From the NCBI RefSeq assembly GCF_012927165.1, contig NZ_JABBGA010000001.1, forward strand, positions 601,170 through 665,169: 64,000 bases of DNA, in the 5' to 3' direction. Below are positions 38,244 through 47,428 of this stretch, one piece after another (within the stretch, counting starts at the first letter, position 1; every line of letters starts with the position of its first letter). Under the pieces are notes generated by a model. The model ran no database searches. It had not been told where the DNA came from and saw only the letters and a program-made list of their open reading frames with translations. This DNA comes from Zoogloea dura (GTDB taxonomy: Bacteria > Pseudomonadota > Gammaproteobacteria > Burkholderiales > Rhodocyclaceae). The position numbers and the translations under genes were made by a program.

Positions 38244-40448
38244 TCAGCCCCGCTCTACATCGGTGACGCCCTTCACCTCGCGAATCAGGGCCAGGGCCCG
38301 CTGGATCTGGTGGACGCCCTGCACCTCGAGGGTGAAGCGCATGCGCGCCGCGCCCTTGCGGCTGAGTGTATTGACGGCGATGACGTTGAGCTTTTCCCGC
38401 GACAGTACTTCCGAGATGTCGCGCAGCAAGCCTTGCCGGTCCATCGCGTGGACCAGCACATCGATCGGGAAGACCGCCTCCTTGGGCGAGGCCGCCCCGC
38501 CCCACTGGGCGCTGATCAGGCGCTCCGGATGGGAGCGCACCAGTTGCTGGAAGTCACGGCACTCGACCCGGTGGATGGACACGCCACGCCCCCGGGTCAC
38601 ATAACCCTGAATGGCGTCCGGCGGCGCCGGCTTGCAGCAGCGGCCGAGGGAGGTCATGAGCTTGCCGACGCCGACGATCAGGATGGTGTCGCCGGCATCG
38701 CCAGAGTGGCTCTGCCCGATGATCACCTCCGGCGTCTGCGAGGGCTCGTCGACGGCGTCGGCACCCCGCAGGGCCACCTGGATGGCGCGCGGCCCCACCT
38801 CGCCGCGACCCGCGGCGATGAACAAGGCATCCTGGTTCTTGAAGCCGAGGCGGGTCGCCAGATCGTCCAGGTTCACCTGTCCATGGCCTTCCCGCTGGAT
38901 CTCGCGGGTCAGCACGCTGCGGCCACGGACCAGCAGCTCTTCCTCTTCGAGGGCACTGAAGTACTGCTTGATCTTCTGCCTGGCCCTTGGCGTAGCCACG
39001 TAGGCTTGCTGGGCATTCAGCCAGTCGCGGGACGGACCCCCCTCCTTGGTGGACATGATCTCCACCGTCTGACCACTCTCGAGAGGCGTATTGAGGGTGA
39101 CCAACTGGCCATTGACCTTGGCCCCGCGGCACCTATGGCCCAGGTCGGTATGTACCCGGTAGGCGAAGTCGATCGGCGTCCCGCCCCGCGGCAGATCGAT
39201 GACCCTGCCCTGGGGCGTGAGCACGTAGATGGTGTCGTCCAGCGAGGCCCGCTTGAACTGCTCGAGCCAGTCGGCCGAGTCCGTCACCTCGTCACGCCAC
39301 GACAACAGGCTGCGCAGCAGGGCGATCTTCTCGTCGTACTCGCCTGCCGACGCGCCGCTGCCTTCCTTGTAGCGCCAGTGGGCCGCGACGCCAAGCTCGG
39401 CGTGGTTGTGCATGTCGTGGGTGCGGATCTGCACCTCGAGAGCCCGCCCATCCCCGGCATACACCGCGGTGTGCAGAGACTGGTAGTTGTTGCCCTTGGG
39501 CATCGAGATGTAGTCGTCGAACTCCTTGGGGATGGGCGTCCAGATCTGGTGCACGATGCCCAGCACCGCGTAGCAGTCCTTCACCTCGGCGACCAGCACC
39601 CGCAGGGCGCGCACGTCATAGATCTGCGAGAAATCCAGGCGCTTGGCGCGCATCTTGTTGTAGATGCTGTAGATGTGCTTGGGTCGCCCATACACCTCGG
39701 CCTTGATGCCGAGGGCCGCCACCTCGGCCTTCAGGCGTGCCACCGCGTCAACGATGAACTGCTCGCGCTCCACCCGGCGCTCGTCGAGCATGCGGGCGAT
39801 GCGCTTGTAGGTTTCCGGCTCCAGGAAGCGGAAGGACAGGTCTTCGAGCTCCCACTTGAGCTGCCAGATCCCCAGCCGGTTGGCCAGCGGCGCATAAATA
39901 TCGAGGCTCTCCCGGGCAATCGCGTCGCGGGTCTTGCCGGGGTGGTCGGTGAAGTAGCGCAGGGTCTGGGTACGCGAGGCCACACGCAGCAACACCACGC
40001 GGATGTCCTCCACCATGGCCAGCAGCATCTTGCGCAGCACCTCGCTCTGGGCGCGGATCTCGGGGGCGCTGGCGGTGGTGGTCATGCGGGTGATGACGCG
40101 CAGGCCATTGAGCCGGCGCAGGCCATCGACCAGGCGCGCCACGCCTTCGCCGTAACGCTCGCCGATCTGCTCGTTGGGATGATCCAGCACGTCGCCCACC
40201 GCGAAGCACAGCGCGGCGATGCGGGTATCCGCATCCAGGCGCAGGGAGGCGGCGATCAGGGCCGTGCCGAGGGCATGCTCCCAGACCGGCTCCTGGGTGC
40301 CCAGGCTGCGGATGTCGTACAGGGGCTGGACCCAGGCAAGGGCGTCGGCGATCCGCCCTGCGTCTGCGGGGGTGACACCCTCGCAGAGCAGTTCACTGGA
40401 CGAGAGCGCAGAAGCGGACTGGGAAATCGAATGCGTGACGGCGACCAT
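38244..40448 (-). CDS. relA: GTP pyrophosphokinase RelA (synthetase-type)
   Basis: Makes the stringent alarmone (p)ppGpp on stalled ribosomes. The 734 residues have a degenerate hydrolase-like N-terminus (AVGDVLDHPNEQIGERYG in place of the HDxxED catalytic dyad), so hydrolysis is unlikely, then the synthetase domain (YGRPKHIYSIYNKM), a TGS domain (IYVLTPQGRVIDLPRGGTP) and a C-terminal ACT domain. The absent HD signature makes RelA more likely than SpoT. A GATAAT box (40455-40460, minus strand) lies 6 bp before the ATG with no ribosome site. Confidence 0.95.
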   Translation of the reverse strand: MVAVTHSISQSASALSSSELLCEGVTPADAGRIADALAWVQPLYDIRSLGTQEPVWEHALGTALIAASLRLDADTRIAALCFAVGDVLDHPNEQIGERYGEGVARLVDGLRRLNGLRVITRMTTTASAPEIRAQSEVLRKMLLAMVEDIRVVLLRVASRTQTLRYFTDHPGKTRDAIARESLDIYAPLANRLGIWQLKWELEDLSFRFLEPETYKRIARMLDERRVEREQFIVDAVARLKAEVAALGIKAEVYGRPKHIYSIYNKMRAKRLDFSQIYDVRALRVLVAEVKDCYAVLGIVHQIWTPIPKEFDDYISMPKGNNYQSLHTAVYAGDGRALEVQIRTHDMHNHAELGVAAHWRYKEGSGASAGEYDEKIALLRSLLSWRDEVTDSADWLEQFKRASLDDTIYVLTPQGRVIDLPRGGTPIDFAYRVHTDLGHRCRGAKVNGQLVTLNTPLESGQTVEIMSTKEGGPSRDWLNAQQAYVATPRARQKIKQYFSALEEEELLVRGRSVLTREIQREGHGQVNLDDLATRLGFKNQDALFIAAGRGEVGPRAIQVALRGADAVDEPSQTPEVIIGQSHSGDAGDTILIVGVGKLMTSLGRCCKPAPPDAIQGYVTRGRGVSIHRVECRDFQQLVRSHPERLISAQWGGAASPKEAVFPIDVLVHAMDRQGLLRDISEVLSREKLNVIAVNTLSRKGAARMRFTLEVQGVHQIQRALALIREVKGVTDVERG

Positions 40449-40576
40449 GGCCGCATTATCCTATAGGCTGGGTGGTGAAAGCTTGATCTTGATCGCCCTG
40501 CGAGCAACCGGTCACGCAGGATCGACGCCCTTCGACGACATTTACACCCCTCCGTTCCATCCATCCGGCCCCCACC

Positions 40577-41380
40577 ATGTTCGCTGCCCTCCGCCGCTGG
40601 CGCCGCCGCCGCACCGCCGACCGCATGCAGGTTTCTCCCGAGCGCTGGCAGCAGGTCGAAGCCAGCCTGCCCTTCCTCGACTACCTGCCCCCCGACGAAC
40701 GGCCCCGCCTGCGCCGCCTGGCACTGGAATTTCTCGCCGACAAACAGATCCATGGCGCGGAAGGCCTGGTGCTCGGCGACGATATCCTGCTCTCGATCGC
40801 CTTGCAGGCCTGCCTGCCGGTACTCCACATCGGCCTGGACGCCTACGCGGACTGGGTCGGCATCGTGGTCTATCCAGGCGATTTCGTCATCCCGCGCAGC
40901 TTCGCCGACGACGATGGCGTGGTGCATGAATACGACGATGAAGTCCTCGGCGAAGCCTGGGAGGGCGGCCCCGTGCTGCTCTCCTGGTTCGAGCCCGGCG
41001 ACGCCCTGGAAGGCGTCAACGTGGTGATCCACGAGTTCGCCCACAAGCTCGACATGGGCAACGGCGAGGTGGATGGCTACCCGGTTCTCCCCGCCCACAT
41101 GCCGGCGGCGGAGTGGGCCGGCGCCTTCAAGCCCGCTTACGAAGACCTCTGCGCACGGGTGGACCGGGACGAAGACACCGGCTTCGACCCCTACGCAACC
41201 GAGAACCCGGGTGAGTTTTTTGCGGTCATGAGTGAAGCCTTTTTCGAGACACCCGGCCTGCTCAAGACGGGCTACCCGGCGGTATATGACCAGCTGGCGC
41301 GGTACTACGGCCAGGACCCCGCCGCGCGGGCCCGGACAGCCCAGGAAGCTCACACGGAAGACGCCAAATTGTCACTTTGA
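40577..41380 (+). CDS. mtfA: MtfA family M90 peptidase
   Basis: A 267-residue cytoplasmic metallopeptidase. The zinc motif HEFAH lies in NVVIHEFAHKLDMGNGEVDG, as in MtfA, which in E. coli binds and inactivates the glucose repressor Mlc. The conserved YPGDFVIPR region precedes it. No mlc gene is nearby, so the target here is not known. It is divergent from relA. Confidence 0.94.
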   Translation: MFAALRRWRRRRTADRMQVSPERWQQVEASLPFLDYLPPDERPRLRRLALEFLADKQIHGAEGLVLGDDILLSIALQACLPVLHIGLDAYADWVGIVVYPGDFVIPRSFADDDGVVHEYDDEVLGEAWEGGPVLLSWFEPGDALEGVNVVIHEFAHKLDMGNGEVDGYPVLPAHMPAAEWAGAFKPAYEDLCARVDRDEDTGFDPYATENPGEFFAVMSEAFFETPGLLKTGYPAVYDQLARYYGQDPAARARTAQEAHTEDAKLSL

Positions 41381-41405
41381 TTTAACAGAATCCGCTGTCT
41401 AAAGT
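41377..41405 (+). promoter_or_regulatory. Candidate sigma70 promoter of the host-attachment-family gene
   Basis: TTGATT (41377-41382), 17-bp spacer, TAAAGT (41400-41405), 46 bp before the ATG at 41452. It begins at the very end of mtfA. Confidence 0.4.
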
Positions 41406-41451
41406 GCCTAGGCCGCTTCGGCATTCATGACAAAAAGTGGAGAGCGTATTC

Positions 41452-41892
41452 ATGGCAATTACCTGGATTCTTGTCGCCAATGCGAGTCTTGCCCGTCTGT
41501 ATGCCAACCTGGGTCCCAACAAGGGGCTCCAGCTGGTCAAGGAAATCGCGCACCCGGAGAGCCGCATGAAGAACGCCGATCTGACCTCCGATCGGGCCGG
41601 CCAGATGCAGGCCGCCGGCAGCGGGCACGGCGCCCGTGAACAACAGACTCCGCCCAAGCTCAACGCCGCCCGAAGTTTCGCCCAGCGCCTGGCCAGGGAA
41701 CTCTACATGGGGCGCAGCCGCAACCTGTTTGCCCGGGCCATCCTCGTCGCCCCGCCTGGCTTCATGGGCATGCTCAACGCCACCCTGGACCGGCCCACCG
41801 CCCAGATGGTGACCGACCGCTTCGAGAAGGATTACACCAAGACGTCCGAACCCCTGCTGTGCGGACGCCTGGAAAGCTGCCTCTACGTTTGA
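41452..41892 (+). CDS. Host attachment protein family (PF10116)
   Basis: A 146-residue protein starting MAITWILVANASLARLYAN, with ESRMKNADLTSDRAG and RNLFARAILVAPPGFMGML typical of the 'protein required for attachment to host cells' family. The name comes from an Agrobacterium study; the fold resembles a ribosome-associated or eRF1-like domain, so the true role is open. GGAG lies 8 bp before the ATG. It stands alone. Confidence 0.88.
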   Translation: MAITWILVANASLARLYANLGPNKGLQLVKEIAHPESRMKNADLTSDRAGQMQAAGSGHGAREQQTPPKLNAARSFAQRLARELYMGRSRNLFARAILVAPPGFMGMLNATLDRPTAQMVTDRFEKDYTKTSEPLLCGRLESCLYV

Positions 41893-41952
41893 CCTCCCCA
41901 CGGTGGCCCGGCCCCCTCGCCCCCCCACGCAACCGCGTAGAGGGTAGACGGG

Positions 41953-41968
41953 TGACACCGTACTTGCA
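41953..41968 (+). promoter_or_regulatory. Sigma54-like (-24/-12) promoter of the PEP-CTERM gene
   Basis: TGACAC-N5-TTGCA with the exact -24/-12 spacing of sigma54 promoters (consensus TGGCAC-N5-TTGCW), differing at one G of the -24 GG pair. Transcription would start near 41979, about 120 bp before the ATG at 42100. PEP-CTERM systems are known to use sigma54 with PrsK/PrsR, which supports the reading. The -24 mismatch keeps confidence low. Confidence 0.35.
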
Positions 41969-42099
41969 GGCGCCTGTGACTGGAGTCGCAGCCGCCTGCT
42001 CTTTTGCCCCGCCCCCCCGTCAGACCGTGAGGAAGTCCCTCTTCCCGGCGGCATCCCGCCCCTATTCTTGCAGCCATCCCTTACAGATTGGTGTGCAAG

Positions 42100-42936
42100 A
42101 TGATCAACAAGAAATCCTTCGCCAGCATCGCCCTGAGCCTCGCCACCGGCGCCCTGTCCCTGCCTGCCATGGCCGGCTCCATGACCATCGACGGCAACTT
42201 CTCCGACTGGGGTATCCAGAACAACGGCACGGTTGCCGGCTGGACGCCGAACAGCGGCATCACCTACGTGGTCGAGGATCAGAGTAACGCCAACAGCGGC
42301 TACCTGAGCCCGGGCTGGGGCGGCCAGGCCTACGACGCGGAAGCCATGTACCTGAGCTGGTACACCCGCGCCGACGGCCAGACCTACCTGGCGATCGGCA
42401 TGATCACCGGCCATGACCCCAACACGGTGAACGGCGCCAACAGCTACGGCCGCGGTGACTTTGCCATCGATTTCGGCCGCGACGGCACCTGGGACTTCGG
42501 CGTTCTCACCGCCGATCGCACCGCAGGCCTGCACCAGGGTGATGTGGTGAGCACCAGCAACTCGAATTGGGCCACCGGCCTGTGGAGTTCTCCCGGCGTC
42601 TATGACCCGGCCAACTCCAGTTACGTCACCAGCGTGACCGGCGGCACGGATGTGGGCAACGCGAATCTGGTGATCTCGAGCGCCTTCGGCAACATGGGCA
42701 CCCTGGGCGGCAACCACTGGTTCTACGAACTGGAGATCCCCGTGGCGGCATTTGGCCAATACTGGGGTGCCAATGGCCCGACCGAAGCCTTCGACCTGCA
42801 ATGGACCATGCTCTGCGCCAACGACCTGATCACGCTCGATCCGGTGGCCTATGTCTCCGAACCCGGCTCCCTGGCCCTGGTACTGGGTGCCCTCGGCCTC
42901 GGCGGGCTGGTCCGCCGCCGCAAGAGCCGCAACTGA
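42100..42936 (+). CDS. PEP-CTERM sorting-domain surface/EPS-associated protein
   Basis: A 278-residue secreted protein. A signal peptide (KKSFASIALSLATGALSLPA, cleaved near AMA) precedes a region IDGNFSDWG reminiscent of CBM9/DOMON-like folds. The C-terminus has SEPGSLALVLGALGLGGL followed by RRRK: a PEP-like motif, a hydrophobic helix and a basic tail, i.e. a PEP-CTERM sorting signal recognised by an exosortase. No exosortase is in the window. The substrate of the sorting reaction is probably a matrix component. ATG at 42100 replaces the upstream TTG. Confidence 0.85.
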   Translation: MINKKSFASIALSLATGALSLPAMAGSMTIDGNFSDWGIQNNGTVAGWTPNSGITYVVEDQSNANSGYLSPGWGGQAYDAEAMYLSWYTRADGQTYLAIGMITGHDPNTVNGANSYGRGDFAIDFGRDGTWDFGVLTADRTAGLHQGDVVSTSNSNWATGLWSSPGVYDPANSSYVTSVTGGTDVGNANLVISSAFGNMGTLGGNHWFYELEIPVAAFGQYWGANGPTEAFDLQWTMLCANDLITLDPVAYVSEPGSLALVLGALGLGGLVRRRKSRN

Positions 42937-42937
42937 A

Positions 42938-43477
42938 TCAGCCCGGTAGCGGAGCGGTCGGCCAGCCCGCCAGCCGGTGGTAGGCCGCGCCGCCCGCATC
43001 ACGCCGGGACTCCACCAGCAGCCACTCCCCCACCGGCCAGGCAATCGGCTCGGGCTCGGGTAATGCTTGCGCCACCTGCGCATTGCGCAGCAGGGTGATG
43101 TGAGGAAAGAAATCCGGCCGCGTGGGGCGAAGTTCCACTCGCTGCAGCGCGGCATGGACACCCGCCACCAGATCGCCGAGCTGTACCGGCGGCTGGCGGC
43201 AGCCTGCCCACAGGATGTGATTGGCGGGCCAGTAGCCCAGCTGGTCAATCTCCAGCTGGAAGGGCTCTGGCCGGCAGTCCGCCATCACCGCGCACAAGTC
43301 GGGAATCCGGCTCTCCGGCACATCCCCGAGAAAGGCCAGGGTCATGTGCAGGGTCTCCGGCCGCATGCGCCGCCCGCCCCCCACAGCCTGGGCGACGCCG
43401 GCCAGGTGGTCCAGCCGGCACACCTCCGCCTGCCCCGGCCACAAGGCCAGGAACAGCCGGCGCACGGGCTCAGCCAT
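42938..43477 (-). CDS. thpR: RNA 2',3'-cyclic phosphodiesterase
   Basis: A 179-residue 2H phosphoesterase (LigT/ThpR) with both HxTL motifs: HMTLAFLG (residues 44-51) and HITLLRNA (around 125-132). It opens 2',3'-cyclic phosphates on RNA; E. coli LigT also joins tRNA halves in vitro. It overlaps ispF by 8 bp and converges with the PEP-CTERM gene 1 bp away. Confidence 0.93.
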   Translation of the reverse strand: MAEPVRRLFLALWPGQAEVCRLDHLAGVAQAVGGGRRMRPETLHMTLAFLGDVPESRIPDLCAVMADCRPEPFQLEIDQLGYWPANHILWAGCRQPPVQLGDLVAGVHAALQRVELRPTRPDFFPHITLLRNAQVAQALPEPEPIAWPVGEWLLVESRRDAGGAAYHRLAGWPTAPLPG

Positions 43478-43961
43478 CCACCCGCATCATCAAGGCCACC
43501 GCCTGGGCGGCGATGCCCTCTCCACGCCCGGTGAAGCCCAACTTCTCGGTGGTCTTCCCCTTGATATTCACGGCAGCCGGCTCGACACCCAGATCGGCGG
43601 CGATGTTGGCGACCATGGCCGGCACGTGGGGCAGGATCTTCGGCGCCCGGGCGATCACGGTGGCATCCACATTGACCGTCTGCCAGCCCGCGGCGCGGGC
43701 GGCGGCGGCGGCTTCGCGCAGCAGCACGCGGGAATCGGCCCCCTCGAAACGGGGATCGGTATCCGGGAAGTGCCGGCCGATATCGCCCAGCCCGGCCGCA
43801 CCGAGAATCGCATCGGTGATGGTGTGCAGCAGCACGTCGGCATCCGAATGGCCGAGCAGGCCCTTGTCGAAGGGAATGGTCACGCCGCCGATGATCAGCG
43901 GACGGCCGGGAACCAGGGCATGCACGTCAAAACCCTGGCCGATACGGAACGGAACACTCAT
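43470..43961 (-). CDS. ispF: 2-C-methyl-D-erythritol 2,4-cyclodiphosphate synthase
   Basis: Fourth-stage MEP-pathway enzyme in isoprenoid synthesis. The 163 residues start with [16 protein letters not shown] and contain [13 protein letters not shown] and the [21 protein letters not shown] end, all diagnostic. It overlaps ispD by 4 bp and thpR by 8 bp. Confidence 0.98.
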   Translation of the reverse strand: MSVPFRIGQGFDVHALVPGRPLIIGGVTIPFDKGLLGHSDADVLLHTITDAILGAAGLGDIGRHFPDTDPRFEGADSRVLLREAAAAARAAGWQTVNVDATVIARAPKILPHVPAMVANIAADLGVEPAAVNIKGKTTEKLGFTGRGEGIAAQAVALMMRVDG

Positions 43962-44665
43962 TCATTGCCCTCGCGATGCTGCAGGATCCACTCGGCCAGG
44001 TGCAGGTCGAGGGGATAGGTGACTTTCAGGTTGGTGGGGTCGCCCCGCACCAGGCGCGGCCGCAGTCCCATGGCCTCGATGGCGCTGGCCTCGTCGGTGA
44101 CGTGGCGGGCACTTTCGAGAGCGCGCTTGAGCATCACGTAACGGAACATCTGGGGCGTCTGGGCCTGCCACAGGCCTTCGCGGGGGACCGTGGCGGCAAT
44201 GTGGTGGCTGCCGTCCGCCTGCTTGAGGGTATCCGCCACCGGCACGGCCAGGATGCCACCCACCTCGTCGTGGATCAGCTCGCGCACCAGCGCGTCGATA
44301 TGCCAGGGCGCCAGGCAGGGACGGGCCGCATCGTGCACCAGGATCCAGTCCGACTCGGCTGTGTCGTCGGCGATGCTGCGCAAGCCGTTCAGGACACTGT
44401 CGGCCCGCGAGGCGCCACCGCAGAACAGGGGCACCAGCCGGTCACCGAACTCGGTCCAGTCATGGCGGTCCCACTCCTGGTCGCCGACCGACAGGACCAC
44501 GTATACCCTCTCGATTCGCGTAGACGCACACAAGGCGGCCAGCGTGTGACGGATCAGCGGCTGGCCAAGCAGGGACAGATATTGTTTGGGCTGTTCGCTG
44601 CCCATGCGGCTGCCGCTTCCGGCGGCGGGCACGAGGGCGAAGCAGCGGGTCATCGGAGTTCGCAT
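43958..44665 (-). CDS. ispD: 2-C-methyl-D-erythritol 4-phosphate cytidylyltransferase
   Basis: MEP-pathway enzyme making CDP-methylerythritol. The 235 residues start with [21 protein letters not shown] and contain VHDAARPCL and the ITDEAS region. The start is either ATG 44665 or ATG 44653. A TAGAAT box (44672-44677, minus strand) lies only 6 bp before the 44665 ATG and there is no ribosome site, so a leaderless transcript is possible. The pair ispD-ispF is translationally coupled. Confidence 0.97.
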   Translation of the reverse strand: MRTPMTRCFALVPAAGSGSRMGSEQPKQYLSLLGQPLIRHTLAALCASTRIERVYVVLSVGDQEWDRHDWTEFGDRLVPLFCGGASRADSVLNGLRSIADDTAESDWILVHDAARPCLAPWHIDALVRELIHDEVGGILAVPVADTLKQADGSHHIAATVPREGLWQAQTPQMFRYVMLKRALESARHVTDEASAIEAMGLRPRLVRGDPTNLKVTYPLDLHLAEWILQHREGNE

Positions 44666-44725
44666 GGCGCGATTCTACTCAATGTCCCCCACCCTTCTGC
44701 CGCTGATTGCACTGTTCACCCTGCC

Positions 44726-46006
44726 ATGAGAGCCGCCATGCTTTTTTCCCTGCCCTTTGAACCCCGCCAGCTGGAAGCCCTCGCCCTGGCCACCGCCATC
44801 GGCCTGCTCATGGGCCTGGAGCGGGAACGCCGCCCGGCGGCGCTGGCCGGCGTACGCACCTTCGGCCTGACCGGCCTGCTCGGGGCCATCGCCGGCCTGC
44901 TCACCGAGCAGCTCGCCACCCCCGCCCTGTTGATTGCCGGCTTCGTACTGGTCGCCGCCATGATCATCGCCGCCAACTTCCGCCAGCCGGAGCCCAACGA
45001 CCCCGGCACCACCTCGGTGATCGCCTTGCTGGTGTGCTACAGCCTGGGCGCCATGGTGTGGCTCGGCCACGGACGCCTTGCCGTCATGGCAGCCGTCGGC
45101 ACCACCATGCTGCTCTACTTCAAGTCCGAACTGCGGGGGGTCGCCTCCCGGCTCACCGCCCAGGACTGGCGCTCGATCCTGCAGTTCTCGGTGCTGTCCC
45201 TGATCGTGCTGCCCATCCTGCCGAACCAGGGATTCGGCCCCTACGAAGCGATCAACCCCCACCAGGTGTGGCTGATGATCGTGCTGATCTCCGGCGTCAG
45301 CCTGGCGGGCTATGCGGCCCTGCGCCTGGTCGGCGCCCGCTACGGCGCGCCCCTGCTCGGGCTGCTCGGCGGCATCGTCTCGAGTACCGCCACGACCATG
45401 GTGTTCGCCCGCCATGCCCGCGAGAACCCGGCGATGAATGCCACCGCCACCCTGGTCATCCTGCTTGCCAACCTGATCATGATCCTGCGCATCATGGCCA
45501 TTGCCGGCGCCCTGTCGGCCCCGGTCCTGCCCCTCCTGGCGACGGGCTGCGTGCTGGCCGTGCTGATCGGCATCGTGGTGGTCGGACTCAACTGGCGGCA
45601 ATTGAACGGCAGCGATGCCCTGCCCATCCCGCAGACCCGCAATCCGACCGAGCTGCGCGCCGCGGTCGGCTTCGGCCTGCTCTACGCGGCGGTGCTGCTG
45701 TGCGCCGCCTGGCTGTCGGACATCGCCGGGCAGGGCGGCCTCTACCTGCTGGCCCTCGCCTCGGGCCTCACCGATGTGGACGCCATCGCGCTGTCCACCC
45801 TGCGCCTGCATACCACCGGCAAGATCGAAAGCCTGCCTGCCGCCATCTCCATCCTGCTGGCCATGCTGGCCAACCTGAGCTTCAAGGGTGGCCTGGCCTT
45901 CGCCCTCGGCGGCGCCGCACTCGGCCGGAGGGTTCTGGGCGGCATGCTGGCGGTCGGCCTCGGGCTGGGCGGCGGCATCGCGTGGTTGCTCCACTCCTCC
46001 CTATAA
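44726..46006 (+). CDS. MgtC/SapB-type DUF4010 membrane protein
   Basis: A 426-residue membrane protein with about 12 hydrophobic helices. The N-terminal LALATAIGLLMGLERERR matches the MgtC/SapB region and the rest the DUF4010 domain (conserved LGGIVSSTATTMVFARHAR and SGLTDVDAIALSTLR). It may transport a small ion or solute; the role is unknown. A TATAAT overlaps its stop codon region (46002-46007) and may be the promoter for the following operon. Confidence 0.85.
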   Translation: MRAAMLFSLPFEPRQLEALALATAIGLLMGLERERRPAALAGVRTFGLTGLLGAIAGLLTEQLATPALLIAGFVLVAAMIIAANFRQPEPNDPGTTSVIALLVCYSLGAMVWLGHGRLAVMAAVGTTMLLYFKSELRGVASRLTAQDWRSILQFSVLSLIVLPILPNQGFGPYEAINPHQVWLMIVLISGVSLAGYAALRLVGARYGAPLLGLLGGIVSSTATTMVFARHARENPAMNATATLVILLANLIMILRIMAIAGALSAPVLPLLATGCVLAVLIGIVVVGLNWRQLNGSDALPIPQTRNPTELRAAVGFGLLYAAVLLCAAWLSDIAGQGGLYLLALASGLTDVDAIALSTLRLHTTGKIESLPAAISILLAMLANLSFKGGLAFALGGAALGRRVLGGMLAVGLGLGGGIAWLLHSSL

Positions 46007-46043
46007 TGGAAGCAGGCATCCACCGACTCACCTGAAGGACATC

Positions 46044-46862
46044 ATGGCTCACGCGTCCCAGCGCCCGCCCGCCGTAGCAGGGCTTTTCTATCCGGCCGAT
46101 CCCAACAGCCTGCACGCCCAGGTGGCCGGCTTCCTGTCCGCCGCACTGCCGGCCGAGCACATCGACGCCCCCAAGGCGCTGATCGCACCCCATGCAGGCT
46201 ATATCTATTCCGGTGCCGTTGCCGCCTGCGCCTATGCCGGGCTGGCCCAGCGCCGTGACCTGGTCCGCCGCGTCCTGCTGCTTTGTCCGACCCACCGGGT
46301 CTCCGTGCGGGGCATGGCCCTGCCCGCCGCCCAGTCCTTCATCACCCCGCTGGGCGCCGTCCCGGTTGATCGGGAGGCCTGGCTCCAGGCACGGGAGCTG
46401 CCCGGCGTGATCGTCGACGACCGCCCGCATGCCGAAGAGCACGCCATCGAGGTCCAGCTCCCCTTCCTGCAGAGCACCCTCGACCATTTCGCCATCCTGC
46501 CCGTGGCCGTCGGGCACGCCGACCCGCTCGACGTGGCCGGCCTGCTGGAAGCCCTGTGGGGCGGGCCAGAGACCCTGATCGTGATCAGCTCCGACCTGTC
46601 CCACTACCAGCCCTACCGCCAGGCCCAGTGGCGCGACAAGGCCACCATCGCGCAGATCCGCCAGCTCGACGCCAGCCTGTCCCCCGATCAGGCCTGCGGA
46701 GCCGGTGCCATCAATGGCCTTCTGCTGGCAGCCCAGCGCCACCGCCTCACGCCGCATGTCCTCGACCTGCGCAACTCCGGCGACACCGCGGGCGACCGTG
46801 AGCGCGTCGTGGGTTATGCCTCCATCGCCTTTTCCGAGGATCTCGACCGTGCCCACCATTGA
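46044..46862 (+). CDS. AmmeMemoRadiSam protein B, Memo1-like
   Basis: A 272-residue protein of the Memo1 family. The likely metal-binding residues are preserved: His in APHAGYIYSG, His in CPTHRVSVRG and Cys in DQACGAGAI; also HAEEHAIEVQLPFL and SSDLSHY. Human Memo1 binds iron at equivalent positions and is linked to redox signalling. It begins the three-gene AmmeMemoRadiSam cluster, whose function is unknown. It overlaps the next gene by 14 bp. Confidence 0.93.
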   Translation: MAHASQRPPAVAGLFYPADPNSLHAQVAGFLSAALPAEHIDAPKALIAPHAGYIYSGAVAACAYAGLAQRRDLVRRVLLLCPTHRVSVRGMALPAAQSFITPLGAVPVDREAWLQARELPGVIVDDRPHAEEHAIEVQLPFLQSTLDHFAILPVAVGHADPLDVAGLLEALWGGPETLIVISSDLSHYQPYRQAQWRDKATIAQIRQLDASLSPDQACGAGAINGLLLAAQRHRLTPHVLDLRNSGDTAGDRERVVGYASIAFSEDLDRAHH

Positions 46863-47424
46863 TGAAGACCTCGGCCATGTCCTGCTGGACCAGGCCCGCC
46901 AGGCCATCAACGTAGCCCTCGGCCAGCCAGCCCTGCCAGCCCTGCCAGCCCGCCAGGACCCGCGCCTGGCCGAGCGCGGCGCCACCTTCGTGACGCTGAC
47001 CATCGACGGCGGACTGCGTGGCTGCATCGGCAGCCTCAATGCCCACCGCGCCCTCGGCGACGACGTCCGCGACAATGCGGTGGCCGCAGCCCTGCGGGAC
47101 AGCCGCTTTGCGCCCCTGTCGGCGGATGAGCTCCAGCACATCCGGATCGAAGTCTCCCTGCTGACCGAACCCGATTTCATCGACTTCAAGGATGAAGCCG
47201 ACGCCCTGGCCCAGCTGGAACCCGGCCGGGATGGCGTGATCCTGTTCAATGGCTGCCAGAAGGCCACCTTCCTGCCGCAGGTCTGGGAGCAACTCCCCGA
47301 ACGTCGCGCCTTCATGGCGGCGCTCAAGCAGAAGGCCCGGCTGCCGGTGGATTTCTGGAGCCCCAACATCATGCTTGCCCGCTACCACGTCAATAAATGG
47401 AAAGAGCCCGCCCCCGGGGAGTAA
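46849..47424 (+). CDS. AmmeMemoRadiSam protein A, AMMECR1-like
   Basis: A 191-residue AMMECR1-domain protein with the signature GGLRGCIGSL and late motif LFNGCQKATFLPQVWEQL. I chose the GTG at 46849 because GAGGA lies 8 bp before it and the family starts there; it overlaps the Memo gene by 14 bp. AMMECR1 proteins are conserved from bacteria to humans without a known reaction. It is the second member of the trio. Confidence 0.92.
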   Translation: MPTIDEDLGHVLLDQARQAINVALGQPALPALPARQDPRLAERGATFVTLTIDGGLRGCIGSLNAHRALGDDVRDNAVAAALRDSRFAPLSADELQHIRIEVSLLTEPDFIDFKDEADALAQLEPGRDGVILFNGCQKATFLPQVWEQLPERRAFMAALKQKARLPVDFWSPNIMLARYHVNKWKEPAPGE

Positions 47425-47428
47425 GACC

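Noticed and set aside
38310..40466. 718-codon open frame antisense to relA
   Set aside because: It mirrors the relA codons; composition is low-complexity and no family motif is present.
43976..44725. In-frame upstream extension of the DUF4010 gene
   Set aside because: It is antisense to ispD; the family begins at the helix near 44738, so the ATG at 44726 is the start.
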